Source: CAIWXH01 sp964555675 (GTDB lineage Bacteria > Chloroflexota > Chloroflexia > Chloroflexales > Chloroflexaceae). Taken from it: a DNA stretch of 41,250 bases. The notes below the pieces were generated by a model. That model saw only the letters and a list, made by a program, of their open reading frames with translations, was not told where the DNA came from and did not search any database. The stretch's first letter is position 1, and each line of letters opens with the position of its first letter. Positions 21,762-29,420 of this stretch are shown here, in pieces. The stretch lies in contig CAZKTU010000034.1 in NCBI GenBank assembly GCA_964555675.1, positions 1 to 41,250 of the forward strand. Direction: 5' to 3'. The position numbers and the translations under genes were made by a program.

Positions 21762-22460
21762 TCAGGCCGGCTCGGCCACCGTTTCGTACCACAGCGGCAC
21801 GACATCCCGGCCGCCGTACCAGGTATGGGGCGCGTTGTAGGGCGCGTGGCGGGCGCCCTCGAGCACCAGGTTGTCGGCCCCGGCCAGATAGCAGCAGTGG
21901 GTGGGCACCAGGCCGTCGCCGATCAGGTTGCCGTCGCCGTACGAGACCTCGTACGAGCGATGGGCGAACATCTCCTCGAGGGTGCCGACCCGGCGACCCT
22001 GCACACTGCGTCCCGCGACCGAGGTGTAGGCGATGTGGGGGTAGTAGGCCCCCGGGTAGCGCTCGTTGACGATCGCGGCGAAGCCCTTGACCCAGACCTC
22101 GTAGGTCTCGTGGGCGGTGCCCAGGGTGGTCAGGCTGGCCACGTAGCGCTGGCCGTCGTAGGCGACCCCGTTATAGGGCAGGTGTCCGAGGTAGGCCCGG
22201 GCCACCCTCCCGCCGGCGCTGTGGCCGATCAGGTCGACCGTATCCGCGCCCGTCTCGCGCAGGGCCAGCGCGACGGTGCCGGCGACCATATCGAGCACCG
22301 GGGTGAAGTTCGGGTCGCGCAGGGCGAGCCACTCGCCCCGGCTGATGTCGGTGATGTAGACGACGCGGTTGTACGGCGGCGCGGCCAGGATCTGGGCCAT
22401 GCCGGCATAGTCGCCCGGCGACGAGAGCCACCCGCCAACAATCACAACTGGTCGGCTCAT
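21762..22460 (-). CDS. Lipase-like alpha/beta hydrolase
   Basis: A 232-residue protein with the lipase-type alpha/beta hydrolase pattern. The first strand and oxyanion loop are VVIVGGWLSSPGDYAGM; the nucleophile elbow is LIGHSAGGRVARAYLG (GxSxG, Ser at about 83); an acidic residue in LIGDGLVP and a His in GARHAPYNAPHTWYG complete a plausible triad. It looks like the plant/cyanobacterial-type lipases that act on lipids or pigment esters. No signal peptide is seen, so it acts in the cytoplasm. GGAGG stands four bases before the ATG at 22460; the frame is open upstream but that start is best. It lies between a Pro-rich protein and the bchU unit; removal or exchange of lipid or pigment ester groups at the chlorosome is a possible role. 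Confidence 0.82.
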   Translation of the reverse strand: MSRPVVIVGGWLSSPGDYAGMAQILAAPPYNRVVYITDISRGEWLALRDPNFTPVLDMVAGTVALALRETGADTVDLIGHSAGGRVARAYLGHLPYNGVAYDGQRYVASLTTLGTAHETYEVWVKGFAAIVNERYPGAYYPHIAYTSVAGRSVQGRRVGTLEEMFAHRSYEVSYGDGNLIGDGLVPTHCCYLAGADNLVLEGARHAPYNAPHTWYGGRDVVPLWYETVAEPA

Positions 22461-22511
22461 AGAGCCTCCGCCAGGGGGCAGGGAGGGCCTCCTCCCCGCC
22501 CCCGACACAAA

Positions 22512-23534
22512 CTACCCGGCGTTCTTGGTATCGTCCCCGAGGTCTTTCGCCTGCTCGGCCGCGTCCTTCACCGCACCCTCGGCCGTCTCGGCGGCCTGGG
22601 CCAGATCGGCGCTGACGTCGGCGGCGATCGGGGCGGTCTCCTCGACGATATCGCGCTTGACCTCGGCGGCGTCGGCGGCCATACGCGCGGCGAAATCCTC
22701 GGCGATATCGCGCCCGGTGGGCGGCACCGCGGCATCGTCGGCGGTGACCGTCTCGCTGAAGCGGGCGGTGGGGGCCGGCGGAGCCGGCGGGGCGGCGGGG
22801 GTCGGCTCGGGCGGCGGGTCGACCGTAGTGGTCGTCGCGACCCGATCGATCTTCTTCTCGCCATTGCCGACCGTGACCTTGATCCGGCGCACGGTGGTGC
22901 CGCCGGAGCTGCCCTCTTCGGAGGGCAGGTTATCGACCACGGCGTCCATTGCCTCGCGCCCGATGCGCATGACCTCGTCGGTCTGGAAGCGGGTCCAGTA
23001 GCTATAGAAGTTCCAGACGTCGGTCAGGGTTGCGCGGAACTCGCGGGTGAACTGCTCGAGGCCCTGGGGCGGCAGAGCGCCGCGGGCGTACGAGCGCAGC
23101 CCGTAGCCGAGGGGCTGCACATAGCCCTGGGTGTCGATGCTGGGCACATTGCCGCCCGGGCTCACCGTCCCATCGGGCTGCACCGTGCCGGTGGGGCCGA
23201 GGGTGCGCGGCGGGGGCGCCGAGGCGACGCCGCGGGGCGCGGACGAGGCCGGCGGGGGCGGCGGGCTGTAGCTCCCGGCGAAGCGCCGGGTCGTCTCCTC
23301 GCCCGAGGTGGCGGCGGGGTAGCTCGGCGTGTAGCGCGGGGCCGGCTGGGGCGGGGTATAGCTGCCCTGCGAAGGCGGGGTGTAGGCCACCGACTGGCGC
23401 GCGGGCGGCGAATAGTCGCTCTGGGCGCTATAGCTGCCGCCGCTGCTCGGGCCGTAGCCCGGCATCTCGTCGTCAAGGTTCAGGAACCTGCGCAGCCAGC
23501 CTGGCATCCAGCTGTACGAACTTGACCTGGCCAT
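22512..23534 (-). CDS. Pro/Tyr-rich protein in the chlorosome cluster
   Basis: A 340-residue protein I do not recognise. The N-terminus (SWMPGWLRRFLNLDDE) is an amphipathic helix that could bind a membrane surface. Residues 25-110 are low-complexity with repeated Y-x-P-P motifs (SVAYTPPSQGSYTPPQPAPRYTPSY). A short globular segment (about 140-215: QPLGYGLRSYARGALPPQGLEQFTREFRATLTDVWNFYSYWTRFQTDEVMRIGREAMDAVVDNL) contains aromatic residues; the C-terminus is Ala/Glu/Asp-rich and helical. Location, codon use and strand put it in the chlorosome operon, so a chlorosome surface or linker protein is possible; more chlorosome proteins than CsmA, M and N are known in Chloroflexus, some poorly defined. 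GAGGA precedes the ATG by seven bases. Confidence 0.7.
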   Translation of the reverse strand: MARSSSYSWMPGWLRRFLNLDDEMPGYGPSSGGSYSAQSDYSPPARQSVAYTPPSQGSYTPPQPAPRYTPSYPAATSGEETTRRFAGSYSPPPPPASSAPRGVASAPPPRTLGPTGTVQPDGTVSPGGNVPSIDTQGYVQPLGYGLRSYARGALPPQGLEQFTREFRATLTDVWNFYSYWTRFQTDEVMRIGREAMDAVVDNLPSEEGSSGGTTVRRIKVTVGNGEKKIDRVATTTTVDPPPEPTPAAPPAPPAPTARFSETVTADDAAVPPTGRDIAEDFAARMAADAAEVKRDIVEETAPIAADVSADLAQAAETAEGAVKDAAEQAKDLGDDTKNAG

Positions 23535-23593
23535 AGGCTTGTCCTCTCATGCTTATCGGCGCGGCGACCGCGCAAGTTCGGGCGTGATACCAG

Positions 23594-24478
23594 TTAGCCG
23601 GTGGCGAATAGGCGGCGCTTCTGGCGGACGTGGGGCGCGAAGCAGAAGTCGATAATGCGCCCCAGGTCGTCGTTGGGGTAGCGCCGGTCGAGGGTCACGA
23701 TCGAGTCGAGCACATAGGCCAGCTGGTCGGCGGGGGCCTGCTTATCGCAGCTGACCAGGCTGCGGATCAGCTGGCGGCGCAGCTCGAGGCTGTAGCGCAG
23801 ACTGGTGACGGCCAGTTTGCCCAGCAGCAGGTCGCGCAGCTCGAGGTTATCGGTGTAGCCCTTCAGCCACTTATCGAGGCCGAGGCGCTCGCTGCCGTCG
23901 AGGTAGTAGTTGACCAGGTCAGACAGCCCGGCGTCGCTGGTCAGCTCCATCAGCTCGTTCCAGCGCTTGCCGAACGAGAGCCTGCTGAAGGAGTTGAGGG
24001 CGACGAGCTGGCCGACCAGGTGGCTGGCGGTGTAGTAGGGCTCGCGCTCGAAGCTGCGCTCGAGGCCGGCCTCGCGCTCGGCCAGCAGCGAGGCCGCCTC
24101 GCGCAGAACCCCGTCCGAGGCGTCATAGCCGCCGCGGCGCAGGTGCATCTCGTGGGCCAGCTCGTGCAGGGCGATCCCGACCGTGCCGTCCTCGTCCCAG
24201 CGGCCCAGGCTGACGAACGAGCCGCTGCGGGGCGAGAAGCTGCCGCTATCGGCCCAGGGCCCGCTGCCGCGCCCGCCGTCGAGGGCCTCGAAGGTGAGCC
24301 GCTCGTTGAGGATCTCGGGGCTCAGCTCGGCGCCCCACATCGAGCCGGCCAGGCGGCGCACCTTGCGCGCGATCTGGGCGGGCTTGTAGCGGTGCTCGCC
24401 GACCACCAGCACCTGATCGCCCGCGTTATCCATATTGATCGCCGCCTGCTGGCCGTTGGCCTTGAGGAGTAATTGCAT
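23594..24478 (-). CDS. Putative HExxH zinc metallopeptidase
   Basis: A 294-residue soluble protein. It carries ALHELAHEMH (HExxH at 105-109) inside a helix, and a second helix with Glu127/Glu134 (REAASLLAERE) 18 or more residues later, which is the gluzincin arrangement for the third zinc ligand. The rest is mostly helical with no signal peptide. I do not recognise the family. In the cluster it is flanked by hydrolases and Pro-rich proteins. CsmA precursors are trimmed at the C-terminus by a protease that, to my knowledge, is not identified, so this is a reasonable candidate, not a conclusion. A non-catalytic role or binding to another substrate is equally possible. GAGG is within 12 bases of the ATG. 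Confidence 0.72.
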   Translation of the reverse strand: MQLLLKANGQQAAINMDNAGDQVLVVGEHRYKPAQIARKVRRLAGSMWGAELSPEILNERLTFEALDGGRGSGPWADSGSFSPRSGSFVSLGRWDEDGTVGIALHELAHEMHLRRGGYDASDGVLREAASLLAEREAGLERSFEREPYYTASHLVGQLVALNSFSRLSFGKRWNELMELTSDAGLSDLVNYYLDGSERLGLDKWLKGYTDNLELRDLLLGKLAVTSLRYSLELRRQLIRSLVSCDKQAPADQLAYVLDSIVTLDRRYPNDDLGRIIDFCFAPHVRQKRRLFATG

Positions 24479-24549
24479 CGCCCTACCTCGTTCTCGAAAG
24501 CCTGGCGCCCGCCCCTCCTAGGCGCGGGCTCGAGTGGTCGTCGTCGGTC

Positions 24550-25524
24550 TCAACTCCGCACGCCGCGCAAAAACAGGCGCAGGATCTGGATGACCTGCTC
24601 GGGCAGCTCGAACAGGATGAGGTGGCCGCAGCGCGGCACCTCGAGGAACTGGCCGTTGGGGGCCAGCTGCATCAGCTTGCGGCCGCCCTGGGGCCGCATG
24701 ATCGGGTCGCCCGCCCCGGCCACCAGCAGGGTCGGCTGGCGCACGCGGGCCATCTGGGCCGGCACCGCCTCGAGCACCTCGCGGCGGGCCAGCTCGGCGG
24801 CCGAGACGCGCACCGCCTGGGGGTCGCAGCAGCGCAGGCTGAGGGTGGCCAGCTTGACGTCGCTGACCGGCGCGGTGTTCTTGGCCAGCACGGTCAGGGC
24901 ATAGATATAGGGGATCCACCAGAGGCCACGCCGCTCGATCGGGCGTAGCACCTTGTTGAAGACCGTGTCGAGCATGCCCGGGATCAGGGCCGAGGCCGCC
25001 CGGCTGTAGGGGATGAGACTGAAGTTGAAGAAGGCCAGCGAGCGCACGCGCTCGGGGTGAGTGTCGGCGAAGTGCAGGGCGACGAAGGCCCCCAGCGAGA
25101 AGGCGGCCACGTGTTGGGGCTGCAGCTCGAGGGCGTCGCCCAGGGCCCGCAGGTCGTCGCTGAAGCCCGCGACGGTGTAGCCCTGGCGCGGGTCGCTATC
25201 CGAGAAGCCGTGCCCCTTCAGGTCGTAGCAGATCACGCGGTAGCCCACGGCCGCGATCGGGTCGAGGATGTGGTGCCACCAGTAGGCCGAGCAATCCCAG
25301 CCGTGGATGAGCACCAGGGGCTCGCCGTCGGCCGGGCCGACCTCGATGTAGTGGTGGACCACGCCATTGAGCTCGACGAAGCGGGCCCGCTCGAGCAGGG
25401 CCTGTTCGGCCTCGAGGCGGCGGCGCTCGCGGGCGCTGAGCTTGCCGGCCAGCTTCGCGGCGACCTCGGCCCTGTAGGCCAGATACTTGGCTGTGGGCGC
25501 CGTCTGTGTTGTCGGTGTGATCAT
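24550..25524 (-). CDS. Alpha/beta hydrolase
   Basis: A 324-residue alpha/beta hydrolase of the epoxide-hydrolase/BchO-like group. After a helical N-terminus (AKYLAYRAEVAAKLAGKLS), it shows HYIEVGPADGEPLVLIHGWDCSAYWWHHILDPI, YDLKGHGFSD, the nucleophile elbow AAFSLGAFVAL (Ser, but the first Gly of GxSxG is Ala), an acid in GAGDPIM and a His in CGHLILFELPEQ. Substrate unknown. It starts seven bases after the stop of the degenerate ArsA-like gene and so lies on the same transcript. BchO-type proteins act in magnesium insertion in phototrophs, so a pigment role is possible, but nothing in the sequence proves it. The start at 25524 has GAGG six bases upstream; the frame continues further. Confidence 0.82.
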   Translation of the reverse strand: MITPTTQTAPTAKYLAYRAEVAAKLAGKLSARERRRLEAEQALLERARFVELNGVVHHYIEVGPADGEPLVLIHGWDCSAYWWHHILDPIAAVGYRVICYDLKGHGFSDSDPRQGYTVAGFSDDLRALGDALELQPQHVAAFSLGAFVALHFADTHPERVRSLAFFNFSLIPYSRAASALIPGMLDTVFNKVLRPIERRGLWWIPYIYALTVLAKNTAPVSDVKLATLSLRCCDPQAVRVSAAELARREVLEAVPAQMARVRQPTLLVAGAGDPIMRPQGGRKLMQLAPNGQFLEVPRCGHLILFELPEQVIQILRLFLRGVRS

Positions 25525-25531
25525 CGTGGCC

Positions 25532-26638
25532 TCACTCCACCCAGAGGCGCAGGACCTCATCGGGGTCGACTTTGGCGCGCAGCCGCCCGCCGGCGGCCAC
25601 CCCTGGCAGCAGCACGTGGCGCCGCAGAGGCCCGAGGCTGACCACGACCTCTTCGCTCGCCAGGCTGATGTCGAGGATCTTGGCGTCGAGGAAGGGGATA
25701 GACAGCTTGATCTCGCGCTCGCCGCCGGGCGGGACTATGGCCGCGGGATCGAAGACCTCGCCGTCGCCATAGAGGCTGGCCCCGCGCGCGGCCCACTCGT
25801 CGCGGTCGGCCCGCCCCGTGGGCAGCGGCCCGACGCGCAGGGCGGGGCGCGCCCTGCTCGTCTCGGGCGAGAACTCGCGGCGCGCCTCGTCGCTCACGGC
25901 GGCGGGCTCGCCCGCCACCAGCAGCTCGTCGGCGGCGATGCCATAGAGCCCGAGGGCGGTGAGGGCCGAGCGCACGGGCGGCAGCATCAGCTCGTCGGGC
26001 GAGAGCACCAGGCGGACGCGGGCGCCCGACTGGGCATCGAGGCGTGCGCGCTGGGCCTCGAGCTCGACCCGCAGATCCTGCAGCGGCCCCGTGGTGCTGG
26101 CGGGCAGCAGGGCTGTTGGCACCATGGCCATCTCCTGCGAGCTGCGCGAGCGGCCGGGGCCGCGGTCGAGGCCGAAGACCAGGCGCAGGAGCCAGCGCAG
26201 CACATCGGGCAGGGTGAAGGCCCGCATCAGATTGTCGGGGGTCGGCCCATCGAGCACGACCAGGTCGAAGCGGCCGGTCTGGCGGGCCTTCTCGGCCACC
26301 AGGATGCCTGAGATAGCGTCCATGCCGGGGAAGGCCGGCAGCTCCTCGGGGCCGATCTCGCGCAGGCGCGCGGCGAGCCCGGTGCGCAGGCCGGGGCGCA
26401 CCTCGTCCCAGCGGTTGCCCACCTCGGCGACCGGGCTGATCTCCATGGCCGCCAGGTTGGGCTCGAGCTCGAGGGGGCGCGCGCCCAGGCTCTGGCCGAG
26501 CAGGGCCCCGGTGAGGTGAGCCGGGCCCACAGAGGCCAGGAGCACGCGCTGGCCGCGGCGCGCCGCGTGGCTGGCCGTGGCGAGGGCGGCCGCGCTCTGC
26601 TGAATCTGGCTAAAGCCCGAGAATACCAGGAGCTTCAT
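25532..26638 (-). CDS. ArsA/Get3-like protein without a P-loop (pseudo-ATPase)
   Basis: A 368-residue paralogue of the ATPase encoded just upstream. The fold is recognisable: an N-terminal strand and helix (MKLLVFSGFSQIQQSAAALATASHAARRGQRVLLAS), the switch-like LVVLDGPTPDNLMRAFTLPDVL and a C-terminal Hsp20-like beta domain (IKLSIPFLDAKILDISLASEEVVVSLG). But the Walker A sequence GKGGxGKT is replaced by GFSQIQQSA, with no Lys, so it should not hydrolyse ATP. Its ATG abuts the stop codon of the intact paralogue with no spacing, which suggests equal amounts and a heterodimer in which only one subunit turns over. Known ArsA and Get3 work as dimers or pseudo-dimers, which supports the idea. Confidence 0.85.
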   Translation of the reverse strand: MKLLVFSGFSQIQQSAAALATASHAARRGQRVLLASVGPAHLTGALLGQSLGARPLELEPNLAAMEISPVAEVGNRWDEVRPGLRTGLAARLREIGPEELPAFPGMDAISGILVAEKARQTGRFDLVVLDGPTPDNLMRAFTLPDVLRWLLRLVFGLDRGPGRSRSSQEMAMVPTALLPASTTGPLQDLRVELEAQRARLDAQSGARVRLVLSPDELMLPPVRSALTALGLYGIAADELLVAGEPAAVSDEARREFSPETSRARPALRVGPLPTGRADRDEWAARGASLYGDGEVFDPAAIVPPGGEREIKLSIPFLDAKILDISLASEEVVVSLGPLRRHVLLPGVAAGGRLRAKVDPDEVLRLWVE

Positions 26639-27871
26639 CTAGGCCGCCTCGACACGGAGCTGGTCAGTCGGTTCTGCCGGCTCATCTTCTAGCCCTTCGC
26701 GGAACTCGAGGCGCAGCACGCCTTCTTCGTAGCAGTGGTCGCCGAGCGAGCACCCGTAGAGGATGCGCGGCAGGGCGATGGTGCGCTGGATGCGTCCGAC
26801 GGTGACGGTCAGGTCGGGGCCGCTACGGGCCAGGTCGACCGTCTCGCCCTCGTCGACGAAGGGCAGCTTCATGCAGAGCTCGAAGTGGCCGGGCTGGCCC
26901 TCTTCGTTCCACTGCTCGAGCCAGATCGGGCGCTCGTCGTAGAGCACCGCGCCGGGGTCGCACTCGCCGAAGGTGGCCCGCCCGATCGCCTCGAGGGCCG
27001 GTATGCCGATCGGCTCGCCCTCTTGCAACACCGTGCGGAAGATCGGCGTGGGCGAGAAACTCCCCTCGATCTGCTGGAGGTAGCCGCGCTGCAGGCTGAC
27101 CCAGTAGTCGAAGTAGGGCCCCAGGTCGGCCCGCAGGGGCAGGATCTTATTGACCATCACCGCGTCGACCATCATGCCGTAGAGGTTGAGGAAGGTGTAG
27201 GCGCGGCGGGTCTCGAGCAGGGGCAGCTTCTCGGGGTTGAGCACCAGGCGCAACGAGATCTCGGGGCTGAGCAAGAAGTTGGCCAGCTCGTCCATGCGCT
27301 CGAGCAGACCGCCGACCTCGTCGAAGAAGCGGTCGTCGGGCACATCGCGCTTGAAGGGCCGGGCGAAGTTGGCCAGGCCGCGATAGACCCGGAAGAACTT
27401 CTTGCCCGCATCGCCGCCGATGATCATCTCGGGGTAGGCGAGCAGGCGCAGGGTATTGCCGGTGGGGGCGGTGTCGAGCACGATCGCGTCCCAGCGCCCG
27501 CTCTGGGCCTCGGTCATGACCCGCTGGAGGGCCAGGATCTCGTCGAGGCCGGGCTGGTTGGCGAGCTCGGCGGCGGTCGAGCGGTCGATGCCGCGGTTCG
27601 AGTAGGTCGAGGCGACGAACTGCTGGAAGCCGCCGAGGTTCTGGCGCCACTCGTAGATCGTATCGACCTCGAGGCCATAGAGGCCGGGCGCGATGGCGGT
27701 GGGTCGGTCGCGGCTGATCTCGGCGCCGAGGGCATCGGCCAGCGAGTGGGCCGGGTCGCTCGAGAGGACCAGGGTGCGCCGGCCCATGCGGGCCAGCAGC
27801 GTGGCGGTGGCCGCCGAGATGGTGGTCTTGCCGGTGCCGCCCTTCCCCGAGTAGATGATGACACGCGTCAT
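26639..27871 (-). CDS. ArsA/Get3-type ATPase (intact)
   Basis: A 410-residue ATPase. It has the deviant Walker A SGKGGTGKTTISAATA (8-23) with signature Lys, the acceptor LVLSSDPAHSLADALG, the switch II ALVLDTAPTGNTLRLL type sequence and the C-terminal Hsp20-like beta-sandwich (about 320-400, LCMKLPFVDEGETVDLARSGPDLTVTVGRIQRTI). This is the ArsA_HSP20 build seen in many bacterial ArsA-like proteins not linked to arsenic resistance. Get3 relatives deliver tail-anchored membrane proteins, so delivery of hydrophobic chlorosome or membrane proteins is plausible. There is no arsB, arsR or arsC nearby. It sits 45 bases behind a Pro-rich paralogue gene and directly before the degenerate paralogue. 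Confidence 0.9.
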   Translation of the reverse strand: MTRVIIYSGKGGTGKTTISAATATLLARMGRRTLVLSSDPAHSLADALGAEISRDRPTAIAPGLYGLEVDTIYEWRQNLGGFQQFVASTYSNRGIDRSTAAELANQPGLDEILALQRVMTEAQSGRWDAIVLDTAPTGNTLRLLAYPEMIIGGDAGKKFFRVYRGLANFARPFKRDVPDDRFFDEVGGLLERMDELANFLLSPEISLRLVLNPEKLPLLETRRAYTFLNLYGMMVDAVMVNKILPLRADLGPYFDYWVSLQRGYLQQIEGSFSPTPIFRTVLQEGEPIGIPALEAIGRATFGECDPGAVLYDERPIWLEQWNEEGQPGHFELCMKLPFVDEGETVDLARSGPDLTVTVGRIQRTIALPRILYGCSLGDHCYEEGVLRLEFREGLEDEPAEPTDQLRVEAA

Positions 27872-27916
27872 AGTGTGTGGCTCGGGGGCGCAGCGTGCTG
27901 CGCCCTCTCGTCGCGG

Positions 27917-29407
27917 CTACTCGTTTTCATCGGGGCGATGGACGCCGTTCTGCTGGGCCCGCACGTCGGGCACCAGGCTCATCTCGGGCACGGGGGCCCG
28001 CTCGGGCCTGCCGACGGCGATCCGGCGCACGGGGGCGGCCCGCTGGGGCTGGCGCGCGGGCTCGAGGTCGCTGATCGGCGCGGGCCTGGCCGGCTCGGGC
28101 TGGGGCGGCTCGGCGGCGACCTCGGGCGGGGCGGCGGGCGGGTCGACGCGGCGCACGCTGATGCTGCGCTTGACCGGCTCGGGCCGGGCTGGCGCGGCCT
28201 CGTCGGCGGCGCGGGCCTGGACGGGCGGGGCCTGGCGGGGGGCGCGCTGGGTCGGCTCGAGACCCTCGGTGGCGACCGGGGTCGGGGCCTTGCGCACCGA
28301 AGAGCGCACCTGGATGCGGCGCGACTGCTGCTGATCGCCCTGGCCGTCTTCGACCGGCTCGGCGAAGCGCACGGCGGCGCGCACGACCGGGCCGACGGGG
28401 GCGAGGGGGCCGCCCTCGGCCTCGTGCTGGGCGGCGGTGTGATAGAGGCCGCGCATCGCGTTGCGGCGCACCCGCGGGTCTTGCAGGCCCTGGACCAGCT
28501 CGCCGGCGCCGCCCATGGCCTCGGAGGCGCGGCGCAGGCCGCGGGCCACCTTGCGGGGCGCCTCGAGGAACAGGCGCAGCGAGCGACTGACCTCGTACAT
28601 GCTGGGCTGCTCGGGCAGGCTGGGCATCGGGCCGACGGGGCCGCCCTGGGCCATCGCGGGCGCGCCGCTGCCGGCTGGGGCGCCCCCGCGGGCGCTCTCA
28701 TAGGCGGCGATCAGATTGCCGGGCGTGGCGGGCGGGGGCAGCTCGTGCTGCTCTTCGCCGGGGCGGCCGACCTGCCACCAGCGCCGGCGGCCGGCCGAGG
28801 GCTCGGGCTCGGCGGGCATGGCCGGAGGGGGCGGGGCCGGCTCGGGGGCGGTGAAGAAAGGCTGGAGCGGCTCGCGCTCGACGACGGGGAACTCGGCGAC
28901 GAAGGCCGCGACGAGGGCTTCGCTGCTGACCCCGGCGACGATCTGATCGCCGATCAGCTCGACCATGCGGGCGAAGGTGCCGACGTCATCGGCGGGCATA
29001 TAGTCGAGGGTATTGAGGACCAGGCGCTCGCCGCTGCCGGGCTCCTCGTTGCTGCCGTTGACGGCGATGCGGCGCTTGCGGGGGGCGACGGCGGGCAGGC
29101 GGAAGGCCAGGCTCACCCGGCCGTGCCAGGGATCCCAGGTCTCGGCCTGCACCACATCGACATCCTGCCACTTGAAGCTATCAACCGTGTCGTTGAAGAA
29201 GCCGCGGGCCCAGGTGACGACCCGGGTGTCGGTGAGGGCCACAAAGTCGGCGAGGGCGAGGCCGCCGACGCGGCGGCGGTGTTCGTCGAGCAGCACGCCG
29301 TCGAAGAGCGCGAGCAGGGTTTCGCCCTCCTCGAGCAGCCCGCGGTAGTGCATCTCTTCGACGCTGGCCGCGTTGACGTTGATGCCGAGATACGGGCGAG
29401 TGCTCAT
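27917..29407 (-). CDS. Pro/Ala/Arg-rich protein with N-terminal PH-like domain, copy 2
   Basis: A 496-residue protein of no family I recognise. The N-terminal 110 residues resemble those of the gene upstream: LLEEGETLLALFDGVLLDEHRRRVGGLALADFVALTDTRVVTWARGFF versus EQILVALDGVLLD..LSGPTLHDYCLVTSLRVILWARDY. The strand pattern looks like a bacterial PH-like domain (low confidence). A Trp/Arg-rich helix (RRRWWQVGRPG), a region MYEVSRSLRLFLEAPRKVARGLRRASEAMGGAGE and a long Pro/Ala/Arg tail with recurring basic motifs (RRIQVRSSVRK, RSISVRRVDPP, RRIAVGRP) follow. The tail is probably disordered. The frame is open a further 34 codons upstream but GGAAG at 29407 decides the start. Likely a chlorosome surface or scaffold protein, by context only. 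Confidence 0.65.
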   Translation of the reverse strand: MSTRPYLGINVNAASVEEMHYRGLLEEGETLLALFDGVLLDEHRRRVGGLALADFVALTDTRVVTWARGFFNDTVDSFKWQDVDVVQAETWDPWHGRVSLAFRLPAVAPRKRRIAVNGSNEEPGSGERLVLNTLDYMPADDVGTFARMVELIGDQIVAGVSSEALVAAFVAEFPVVEREPLQPFFTAPEPAPPPPAMPAEPEPSAGRRRWWQVGRPGEEQHELPPPATPGNLIAAYESARGGAPAGSGAPAMAQGGPVGPMPSLPEQPSMYEVSRSLRLFLEAPRKVARGLRRASEAMGGAGELVQGLQDPRVRRNAMRGLYHTAAQHEAEGGPLAPVGPVVRAAVRFAEPVEDGQGDQQQSRRIQVRSSVRKAPTPVATEGLEPTQRAPRQAPPVQARAADEAAPARPEPVKRSISVRRVDPPAAPPEVAAEPPQPEPARPAPISDLEPARQPQRAAPVRRIAVGRPERAPVPEMSLVPDVRAQQNGVHRPDENE

Positions 29408-29420
29408 AATACTTCCCTGT

